Both the position numbers and the translations under genes were made by a program. The notes below the pieces were generated by a model. The model saw nothing but the letters and a program-made list of their open reading frames with translations. It was not told the DNA's origin and searched no databases. From positions 1 through 5,833 of the forward strand of contig LCOM01000047.1 in the NCBI GenBank assembly GCA_000999395.1: a stretch of DNA of 5,833 nucleotides. The letters run 5' to 3'. Positions within the stretch are counted from its first letter, which is position 1, and each line of letters opens with the position of its first letter. This document shows, piece by piece, positions 1 through 4,860 of the stretch. This DNA comes from Parcubacteria group bacterium GW2011_GWA2_47_7 (lineage in GTDB: Bacteria > Patescibacteriota > Minisyncoccia > Phycocordibacterales > UBA6899).

Positions 1-83
1 CCAAGTTCGATCTCCCAAAAGCACTCGGCAAGGGTTCTAAAACCGCCGGAAAAACCCTTGCCGTACCTAAGGTTCTAACTTGG
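1..83. other. Structured inverted-repeat element beside tRNA-Ser
   Basis: Bases 26-36 (CGGCAAGGGTT) and 53-63 (AACCCTTGCCG) form a perfect 11-bp inverted repeat around a 16-nt loop. Bases 1-7 (CCAAGTT) pair perfectly with 77-83 (AACTTGG), so the whole stretch can close into one larger fold. It lies 5 nt beyond the 3' end of the tRNA, so a minus-strand read-through transcript would contain it. Neither side has a clean U-run directly after the 11-bp stem, so it is not a canonical intrinsic terminator. It could be a processing or termination structure for the tRNA transcript, or part of a structured RNA cut by the window edge. One frame stays open from base 3 into the tRNA, but I do not regard it as a gene. 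Confidence 0.5.
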
Positions 84-88
84 ACATC

Positions 89-178
89 TGGCGGAGAGGG
101 CGGGATTCGAACCCGCGAAGGGTTTTACCCCTTGCCACGTTAGCAGTGTGGTGCCTTCAGCCGCTCGGCCACCTCTCC
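89..178 (-). tRNA. tRNA-Ser (anticodon GCU), CCA encoded
   Basis: On the minus strand the 7-bp acceptor stem GGAGAGG (178-172) pairs with CCTCTCC (99-93). It is followed by discriminator G (92) and an encoded CCA (91-89). The T arm has stem GCGGG/CCCGC and loop TTCGAAT (111-105). The anticodon loop CTGCTAA (146-140) gives anticodon GCU (144-142), which reads AGC and AGU serine codons. The long variable arm (AAGGG...CCCTT) is the class II feature expected of tRNA-Ser. All arms look intact. No gene overlaps it; the nearest candidate gene starts at 315 on the other strand. Confidence 0.97.
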
Positions 179-194
179 ATAACAATGCTCATGT

Positions 195-223
195 AACTTA
201 GCATATTGAGTGCTACTTATCAA
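195..223 (-). promoter_or_regulatory. Possible promoter for tRNA-Ser
   Basis: Read on the minus strand, TTGATA (223-218, matching the -35 consensus at 5 of 6) is followed after 17 bp by TAAGTT (200-195), a weak -10 element. Initiation about 7 nt later would fall roughly 10 nt upstream of the mature tRNA 5' end at 178. The -35 and spacing are good, but the -10 matches at only 3 of 6, so the call is tentative. Confidence 0.3.
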
Positions 224-314
224 AGTACTCCAAGAGAAAGCAGTATTTGGGAAGTTCTGGCTATTTTCCGCGAACATGCTAATTTGTGTCGAGAACTATT
301 AATGGGGGTTTCAC

Positions 315-965
315 GTGGATCTTTGTCATCTTGCGGTAGAAAAAAATGTGCGGGCGTTCATGAATATTGTTGCGGAGACTTGCCGGATGCTTGACGTCGA
401 GGTACTCCTCGGCGAGGGTGATCGTGTTGAATATGACGGTCTTTACAGCAATGGATATTTTGGCAACATAAGCCTTCTCTCTGTACGTTACGCAGTTGCC
501 GTTGGAAAGCCAGTGTCTCTGTGGCTTCCTGTTGCGCTGCATGAATTCTGTCACTTGGAACAATGGGCAGAGGGCGCTCCCGTTTGGACCGATCAGGAGT
601 TTTCAAAGACAACGTGTGCCTTTGATCTGGTGATGGAGTGGTGCGGGGGTAAGGACCTGCCAAAAGAAGAGGTAACCCGACTCGTTCGTCTTGCTCGCGA
701 GTTGGAGCGGGATTGTGAAGAACGCGCACTCCGGAAGATCACGCAGTTTGAGCTTCCGCTCGATCCTCTCGAGTACGCACAAAAAGCAAATAGCTATTTG
801 TTCTTTTGTACCGCCATGATTGAGACGAAGCAATGGTACGTCCATGCGCCGTATGAGGTTCCCGAAGTGTGGACATTGATGCCCACCGTACTTTTGCCGG
901 CGGGCGATTACGATACGCTTCCTGGGGAATACCTCGAGGTATTCAAGAAGCATCTCTTTGCATAG
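315..965 (+). CDS. Putative HExxH zinc metallopeptidase-like protein
   Basis: This 216-residue protein has unknown substrate. The diagnostic motif is HEFCH at residues 76-80, in the hydrophobic context LPVALHEFCHLEQW, which matches the HExxH zinc-binding and catalytic helix of zincin peptidases. An acidic helix, ELERDCEER (129-137), lies about 50 residues later and could supply the third zinc ligand, but this is inference. The C-terminal part has an aromatic stretch (ANSYLFFC, then KQWY). The arrangement recalls uncharacterised proteins seen in phages and bacteria. No signal peptide or membrane segment is visible, so it is probably cytoplasmic. The start is GTG, the first start in the open frame after a TAA at 300-302, with GGGGG (304-308) 6 nt upstream as a weak Shine-Dalgarno. 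ATG at 360 (residue 16) is an alternative start. It is a single gene with its own terminator, convergent with comF. Six cysteines are present, which is notable for a short protein. Confidence 0.85.
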   Translation: MDLCHLAVEKNVRAFMNIVAETCRMLDVEVLLGEGDRVEYDGLYSNGYFGNISLLSVRYAVAVGKPVSLWLPVALHEFCHLEQWAEGAPVWTDQEFSKTTCAFDLVMEWCGGKDLPKEEVTRLVRLARELERDCEERALRKITQFELPLDPLEYAQKANSYLFFCTAMIETKQWYVHAPYEVPEVWTLMPTVLLPAGDYDTLPGEYLEVFKKHLFA

Positions 966-988
966 CCGCGATATATTCGCGGTTTTTT
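966..988 (+). terminator. Intrinsic terminator of the HExxH gene
   Basis: CCGCGA (966-971) and TCGCGG (977-982) form a perfect 6-bp GC-rich stem around loop TATAT, followed directly by six T (983-988). The stem begins at the base after the TAG stop of the upstream gene. The T-run overlaps the last codon (TAA, 989-987) of the convergent comF gene. In the minus direction no T-run follows the stem, so it should work efficiently only for plus-strand transcripts. Confidence 0.92.
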
Positions 989-1637
989 AGTGCGCAACAG
1001 CAATAGTCAGCACACGTTTCGGTCCGTAGGCCTTCACGACTCGCCGCGCTTCGCGCACGGTTGCCCCAGTCGTAATAACATCGTCGATGAGTATGACCGT
1101 CTTTCCTCTCAGTTTTTCTCCGTTGCGTACATTGAAGATGTCGGCGACGTTTTTTTCGCGCTCAGACTTATTGCGCGATTTTACCTGTTGCCCCACCTCC
1201 TTCTTCTTATAGAGGAGGTTGTTCGCCGAGGAGATTTGTAGCCCATCGGCTTGTCCGCATTTTGCAATCGCACTAGAGATAATTGCCGCATGGTTATAGC
1301 CGCGCATTGCAACTGCTTTTTTCCCACCAGGTATGGGGATTAGTATAATTTTTTCCTTGGCATGTTTGCCACTGCGATTCAGTTGCTTAAAAAATTCGCG
1401 ATAGAGTGCATTTCCAAAATAGCGTCCGATGGAACGTCTCCGGTGATACTTGAGCGCCCAAATAGCTTTTTTTACGAGCGGATTTTGATAGTCCAGGAGA
1501 ACTGCGGTCGTGCCGGAAAGCGCAATCGCTTTTATCGTGATAGTACGCTCACAGATTGCACAGAGCGCGCTCCCACTCCGGTCGCACCCAATGCAGTGCT
1601 CAGGAAATATAAATGTAAGAAGGTCTTCCCATAACAT
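987..1637 (-). CDS. comF: ComF family phosphoribosyltransferase-like protein
   Basis: This 216-residue protein has the two-part ComF architecture. An N-terminal zinc-ribbon has CxxC pairs at Cys15/Cys18 and Cys26/Cys29 (HCIGC ... LCAIC). A C-terminal type I phosphoribosyltransferase domain follows, with PRPP-binding loop ILIDDVITTGAT near residues 178-190. ComF proteins act in the cytoplasm and are needed for natural transformation in several bacteria, where they are linked to handling imported single-stranded DNA; the reaction is unsettled. I chose ATG at 1637 because MLWEDLLTFIFPEHC matches the usual ComF N-terminus. GTG at 1655 would add six residues (VYTGVY) and would put the palindrome at 1637-1654 inside the gene. 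Neither start has a Shine-Dalgarno. The gene is divergent from the type IV pilus operon, which fits a joint role in DNA uptake, and convergent with the HExxH gene. Confidence 0.93.
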   Translation of the reverse strand: MLWEDLLTFIFPEHCIGCDRSGSALCAICERTITIKAIALSGTTAVLLDYQNPLVKKAIWALKYHRRRSIGRYFGNALYREFFKQLNRSGKHAKEKIILIPIPGGKKAVAMRGYNHAAIISSAIAKCGQADGLQISSANNLLYKKKEVGQQVKSRNKSEREKNVADIFNVRNGEKLRGKTVILIDDVITTGATVREARRVVKAYGPKRVLTIAVAH

Positions 1638-1654
1638 GTACACACCAGTGTACA
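1637..1654. promoter_or_regulatory. Palindrome at the comF start, candidate operator
   Basis: TGTACAC (1637-1643) and GTGTACA (1648-1654) form a perfect 7-bp inverted repeat around ACCA. It abuts and overlaps by one base the preferred comF ATG (1637-1635). On the minus strand a weak promoter can be drawn through it: TTGCGG (1674-1669), a 16-bp spacer, then TACACT (1652-1647). This would put the transcript start around 1640, only a few bases before the ATG. A dyad over a -10 element is where a repressor would bind, but no regulator is seen in the window. It could also be an RNA hairpin in a longer 5' leader. Confidence 0.4.
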
Positions 1655-1714
1655 CACGTTTTTTACGCCCGCAAGTGCCATGCTGGCTCTATTTGCAAGT
1701 ACTGCATAAAAGTC

Positions 1715-1744
1715 TTCACTAACTTTTTTCTCATATGGTATGAT
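1715..1744 (+). promoter_or_regulatory. Extended -10 promoter of the pilM operon
   Basis: TATGAT (1739-1744) matches the -10 consensus at 5 of 6 and is preceded by TG plus one base (1736-1738), giving a full extended -10 motif. A -35-like TTCACT (1715-1720, 4 of 6) lies 18 bp upstream. Only six bases separate the -10 from the pilM ATG at 1751, so transcription starting at the usual distance would begin at or near the A of the start codon. No Shine-Dalgarno is present, which agrees with a leaderless message. Confidence 0.6.
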
Positions 1745-1750
1745 GATGAT

Positions 1751-2866
1751 ATGGATATTTCGTTTGAAAAAATAAAAGCTCAATTCATTTCCAAGAAGGG
1801 GGGTGATGGAGTTGTCGGCGTTGACATCGGCAGTGGATTCCTGAAGGTCGTGGAATTACACAAGAAAGGCGGCAAGGCTATTTTGGATACGTACGGTGAG
1901 CTCGCGCTTGGGCCTCTTGCTGGACTGGAGGTGGGGCAGGCAGCAAATCTCACAACTGACCAAATGGTCTCGGCGATCAACGATCTTTTTGGTGAGGCAA
2001 AAGTCAAAAGTCGCAATCTTGTTTTTTCACTCCCTCTAAAGTCAACGCTCGTGACAGTCATCGAAATGCCCGATGTCGGGGAAGCAAAATTGAGAGAAAT
2101 GATTCCTATTGAGGCCCGTAAATATATTCCCACGTCCGTAACAGAGGTATCACTTTCCCATTGGATAATTCCAAAGATAGTGCGCACGTATATCGATCCA
2201 GACAAGGCGGAGGGTGAAAAGAGTGCACCTCCAAAGGTTGACGTTCTTTTGGCTGCAGTCCATAACGATGTGCTTGCAAAATATGATGAAATCGCAAAAA
2301 AACTTCTTGCGACATCACATCAATATGAGATTGAAATATTCTCAGCGATTCGCGCCACTCTTGGTCGTGATACGTCTGCCACAATGATTGTCGATGTAGG
2401 GTCGGCGAATACCAAGGTCGCAATTATCGAAGAGGGTGTCCTTCGGAGCTCGCACCTTATAAATGTTGGCTCACAGGATGCAACTCTCGCACTATCCCGG
2501 TCAAAAGAAATTTCGATGCTCGAAGCAGAGGAGATGAAACGTGAGTTTGGACTACTCGGCAACCCCAATGATCCGTCCATTGCGGAAATTGGACGCCTTT
2601 CCATTGATCGTATTTTTTCAGAGGCGGGGCGCATTCTCATGAACTATCAGCATGCCAAGCGCGTGAGTATCAATAAGGTCGTACTTTCGGGTGGCGGTGT
2701 TCTTTTGAAGGGATTACCTGATGTTGCGAGTAAAAGTTTTGAGGCTACCGTAGTCCTTGGCGAAGCATTCGACAAACTAGAAGCTCCTGCCGCGCTCGCA
2801 CCCCTCCTCAAGGAGTCTGGCCCTGAATTTGCAGTCGCTATCGGGCTCGCCCTTCGTAATCTATAA
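1751..2866 (+). CDS. pilM: Type IV pilus assembly protein PilM
   Basis: PilM is a cytoplasmic actin/FtsA-like ATP-binding protein that docks on the N-terminal tail of PilN and links the PilNO membrane complex to the pilus motor. The 371 residues contain the family landmarks in order: phosphate-1 loop GVDIGSGFLKVVEL (23-36), a PilM/FtsA-type inserted region (about 90-200), phosphate-2-like MIVDVGSANTKV (212-223), and adenosine motif VVLSGGGVLLKGL (from about residue 310). Length is typical for PilM. The ATG at 1751 is the only credible start: the frame upstream is open for a few codons but offers no other start codon, and there is no Shine-Dalgarno. It is the first gene of the pil cluster, divergent from comF, and is followed by a 102-bp gap before pilN. 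Confidence 0.95.
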   Translation: MDISFEKIKAQFISKKGGDGVVGVDIGSGFLKVVELHKKGGKAILDTYGELALGPLAGLEVGQAANLTTDQMVSAINDLFGEAKVKSRNLVFSLPLKSTLVTVIEMPDVGEAKLREMIPIEARKYIPTSVTEVSLSHWIIPKIVRTYIDPDKAEGEKSAPPKVDVLLAAVHNDVLAKYDEIAKKLLATSHQYEIEIFSAIRATLGRDTSATMIVDVGSANTKVAIIEEGVLRSSHLINVGSQDATLALSRSKEISMLEAEEMKREFGLLGNPNDPSIAEIGRLSIDRIFSEAGRILMNYQHAKRVSINKVVLSGGGVLLKGLPDVASKSFEATVVLGEAFDKLEAPAALAPLLKESGPEFAVAIGLALRNL

Positions 2867-2880
2867 GAGTCGATCCATCC

Positions 2881-2918
2881 CCACATACCTCCGTAATCCC
2901 CAATGTTGGTGTGTGTGG
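2881..2918. other. Weak hairpin in the pilM-pilN gap
   Basis: CCACATAC (2881-2888) can pair with GTGTGTGG (2911-2918) over 8 bp including one G-U pair, with a loop of about 22 nt. No T-run follows directly, although the sequence from 2936 is T-rich. It might attenuate or partly terminate transcription after pilM, or stabilise mRNA ends, but the wide loop makes this weak. Confidence 0.25.
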
Positions 2919-2929
2919 ATATGATACCC

Positions 2930-2958
2930 TCGTCATTTTGTTATTTATCTTGTAAAAT
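2930..2958 (+). promoter_or_regulatory. Possible internal promoter before pilN
   Basis: TCGTCA (2930-2935, 4 of 6 to the -35 consensus), a 17-bp spacer, and TAAAAT (2953-2958, 5 of 6 to the -10 consensus) sit just before the pilN ATG at 2969. The predicted transcript start near 2965 would leave a leader of about four bases. The surrounding AT-rich sequence raises the chance of a random match. Confidence 0.4.
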
Positions 2959-2968
2959 ATAAGCAGGG

Positions 2969-3664
2969 ATGCAAAATTCATTCAATACATCGTTTATCCC
3001 ACAACAACCATTGCTTAAGGTGGAGGGTTTTGATCGTGGGAAAGAGCCAATCAATTTGGCGATGATAATCGCACTTGTTTCTTTTTTTGTTGTACTTGTC
3101 GTCGCGGGCGGCGTCTACTATTACCACAATCAAAAAGAACTTGAGATCGTCAAACTTTCTCAAGAGCTCGAAGGTAAAGAGAAATTACTTGATATTGTAC
3201 AGATTGATTACTATCGTGATGTCAATTTGCGGATGAATGCCGCGCAGCAAATGCTAAACCAACACAAAGTATTTGCGTTGCTTTTTGATTTCCTGGAGAT
3301 GAATACTGTTCAAAACATCGAATTGTCGACACTTGAGTACAAATTTGATTCAAAAAAAGGAGCTACAATAAAGCTGTCGGCGCTTGCGCCCAGCTACCAG
3401 GCAGTTTTTTTTCAAAGTGAATCATGGCGAGAAATGAAGTCTGTTGTGGATGCGGTTGAAATTTCTGATATTGCACTCGCTGAGGATTCCGGCATTGTCT
3501 CGTTTGACGCAGAGCTGTCTATTAAGCAGAGTGCAGTCCAATATTCAAGCTATTTTAAGGATGGTAAATCAATCCCGTCGGAGCATAATGGAGTAACGAT
3601 GACTACAAGTAGTACGACTGATAGCATACCTCTTTCCGAGCTATCTAACACCGAAATGCCATGA
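2969..3664 (+). CDS. pilN: PilN-like type IV pilus inner-membrane protein
   Basis: This 231-residue bitopic membrane protein fits PilN, the partner of PilM and PilO in the alignment subcomplex. A short cytoplasmic N-terminus carries SFIPQQPL (8-15) and PINL (27-30), either of which could be the counterpart of the conserved PilN tail motif bound by PilM. A single membrane segment spans about 29-52 (NLAMIIALVSFFVVLVVAGG), followed by a coiled-coil stretch (about 53-82) and a ferredoxin-like domain (about 95-190). The C-terminus, from about 205, is a Ser/Thr-rich tail (VTMTTSSTTDS) that is unusual for PilN. ATG at 2969 follows an in-frame TAA at 2960. GGG directly touches the start codon, too close for a normal Shine-Dalgarno. 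The stop TGA overlaps the next gene's start (ATGA). Family assignment rests largely on architecture and gene order. Confidence 0.82.
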   Translation: MQNSFNTSFIPQQPLLKVEGFDRGKEPINLAMIIALVSFFVVLVVAGGVYYYHNQKELEIVKLSQELEGKEKLLDIVQIDYYRDVNLRMNAAQQMLNQHKVFALLFDFLEMNTVQNIELSTLEYKFDSKKGATIKLSALAPSYQAVFFQSESWREMKSVVDAVEISDIALAEDSGIVSFDAELSIKQSAVQYSSYFKDGKSIPSEHNGVTMTTSSTTDSIPLSELSNTEMP

Positions 3665-4230
3665 TACAGCGCTACCTCATTCCATTGCTTATCGTGATCC
3701 TCTCTTCTTCGGTGTATATACTGTATGTGGACGCAACCTACAAAGACATCGGGCGACTCATTGGTAACGCAGATGTTCTCAAGGGATACATCGTTGATGC
3801 GGACAATGCTCGAACGAAACTTGATGCAATCGCGGAAGAATATAATTCTTTCCCCCCAGAGGGTGTCAGTCGGCTCGATGTGCTTCTCCCCGAAAAAATC
3901 GACAATGTACGCTTTATTATAGATCTCAATGAGGTTGCAATGCGCCATGGGGTACAAGTACTCTCTCCCGAAGTTAAGATGTCTCAGAGTAGTGGACCAG
4001 AATCATCATCACTCTCGTTTGTCCCTTCAGAAATTAAATTTAAGGTGGTCTCCACTTATAACGTTTTTTATGAATTTCTGGTTGACCTTGAGCGATCGCT
4101 CGCCTTGCGTGACGTTGGTTCGATAAAATTAAAATCAATCGGAGAAAAGAGCCAAGTGTCGAACATCATGAAACCCGAGCAAATGATTTATGAGTATGAG
4201 GTAGCGATACAGAGTTACAGTCTTCACTAG
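3661..4230 (+). CDS. pilO: PilO-like type IV pilus inner-membrane protein
   Basis: This 189-residue protein is PilO-like and is expected to heterodimerise with PilN. It has an N-terminal membrane segment (about 5-24, YLIPLLIVILSSSVYILYV), then a helical/coiled-coil region (about 28-62). A ferredoxin-like PilO domain follows, starting around LLPEKIDNVRFIIDLNEVA (77-95), where residues HGVQV resemble the conserved start of the PilO core. The later segment FKVVSTYNVFYEFLVDLERSLAL is the typical PilO strand-helix unit. ATG at 3661 overlaps the pilN stop as ATGA, and no Shine-Dalgarno precedes it, so translation is probably coupled to pilN. Proteins of this family diverge quickly; position and topology carry much of the weight. 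Confidence 0.85.
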   Translation: MIQRYLIPLLIVILSSSVYILYVDATYKDIGRLIGNADVLKGYIVDADNARTKLDAIAEEYNSFPPEGVSRLDVLLPEKIDNVRFIIDLNEVAMRHGVQVLSPEVKMSQSSGPESSSLSFVPSEIKFKVVSTYNVFYEFLVDLERSLALRDVGSIKLKSIGEKSQVSNIMKPEQMIYEYEVAIQSYSLH

Positions 4231-4240
4231 TAATAATCAT

Positions 4241-4612
4241 ATGGGAAAACAAACATTAATCGACATCGTCATTGTGCTCATTGCGCCCATTCTCCTTGTG
4301 GGAGCGTTCCTGTATGCGGGCGTTGATTCTGTAACTTCTCTACTCTCTTTTTCCTCTATCGGAGTATTGTCTGAGCCGGGCATCGGCAATGAACAGTTGG
4401 GTATGAAAACGACAGAAGTACTCAAGGAGCTGAAGTCGATCAAATTTAATGATTCTATTTTTACAGATCCGGCATTTTTGTCGCTTTATGATTTTACGGG
4501 AACAATTCCAGAGACCGCCGTCGGTCGGCCATACCCGTTTTCACCATCTGATGAAGTCAAAGCATTGCGCGAGCAAGCGTCTGGCAACAAAAGTAGCCCC
4601 CTTTCCCGATAA
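4241..4612 (+). CDS. Small PilP-like membrane protein of the pil operon
   Basis: This 123-residue protein has one N-terminal membrane segment (about 7-27, IDIVIVLIAPILLVGAFLYA) and a short extracytoplasmic tail. The tail ends in DPAFLSLYDFTGTIPETA (76-93) then VGRPYPFSPSDE. A comparable short protein with a [L]xDF...GRPNPF-type motif commonly sits after pilO in Patescibacteria pil clusters, where it may replace PilP. In diderm bacteria PilP is a lipoprotein that bridges PilNO to the PilQ secretin. No lipobox and no secretin are seen here, so a bridging role to an outer membrane is doubtful. The start is 10 bp after the pilO stop, without a Shine-Dalgarno. I withhold a gene symbol because homology to PilP is inferred from position and motif only. 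Confidence 0.8.
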   Translation: MGKQTLIDIVIVLIAPILLVGAFLYAGVDSVTSLLSFSSIGVLSEPGIGNEQLGMKTTEVLKELKSIKFNDSIFTDPAFLSLYDFTGTIPETAVGRPYPFSPSDEVKALREQASGNKSSPLSR

Positions 4613-4686
4613 GCTGGAAGCGCTAGTGCTGTATGCGCCAAGATGCTGGAGTGAACAGACCTCAACGATATGATGTATTCTTATGG

Positions 4687-4715
4687 TTTCATCGGGGGCA
4701 TTTTCTTGGTATAAT
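4687..4715 (+). promoter_or_regulatory. Consensus extended -10 promoter upstream of pilB
   Basis: TATAAT (4710-4715) is a perfect -10 hexamer preceded by TG and one base (4707-4709), the full extended -10 consensus. Upstream at 17 bp, TTTCAT (4687-4692) is only a weak -35, which extended -10 promoters tolerate. Initiation is expected near 4722, giving a leader of about 140 nt before pilB that includes all three mini-ORFs. Confidence 0.6.
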
Positions 4716-4740
4716 AGTAACGAGGTTTCCTTGGATGGGA

Positions 4741-4770
4741 TTGGTACTATTGAAGTTTGGTGCATATAAT
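4741..4770 (+). promoter_or_regulatory. Second promoter candidate upstream of pilB
   Basis: TTGGTA (4741-4746, 4 of 6 to the -35 consensus), an 18-bp spacer, and a perfect TATAAT (4765-4770). Expected initiation near 4777 lies about four bases before the ATG at 4781 (mini-ORF b) and about 84 nt before the pilB ATG. Confidence 0.5.
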
Positions 4771-4860
4771 TATTTTCCATATGTCGGTCGAAGTATTTTT
4801 ACAATATAACAAAGGTAGCGATGAGTATCCGCGTACACGAAGCTATTTCTTACTACCAGG

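Larger units (their letters stand above)
4613..4860 (+). other. pilB leader: tandem promoters and overlapping mini-ORFs
   Basis: This 248-bp gap interrupts an otherwise tight operon. Its first 70-80 bp hold nothing I recognise. Further on it contains two good -10 elements and three short open frames. (a) 4735-4809, 24 residues (begins MGLVLLKFGAYN), with GAGG (4722-4725) 9 nt upstream of ATG. (b) 4781-4864, 27 residues (begins MSVEVFLQYN), whose TGA overlaps the pilB ATG as ATGA. (c) 4821-4919, 32 residues (begins MSIRVHEAIS), with AAAGG (4811-4815) 5 nt before ATG; it runs on into pilB in another frame. None resembles a family I know. They may be leader peptides, remnants of a decayed small gene, or chance. 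Confidence 0.4.

Noticed and set aside
3..140. Open frame from base 3 through the tRNA (contains GGEGGIRTREG)
   Set aside because: The segment over the tRNA is the familiar spurious translation of a tRNA T arm. The rest overlaps a perfect hairpin and matches no family I know.
206..394. 62-codon plus-strand ORF with TTG start
   Set aside because: It overlaps the HExxH gene in another frame, has a rare start with no ribosome binding site, and shows no recognisable motif.
89..965. Genomic island inserted at tRNA-Ser
   Set aside because: The tRNA is intact, no integrase is present, no second copy of the tRNA 3' end is visible, and the HExxH gene is on the 5' side of the tRNA.
1532..1783. 83-codon minus-strand ORF spanning the comF-pilM gap
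   Set aside because: It overlaps the starts of both comF and pilM in other frames and has low-complexity content typical of a shadow ORF.
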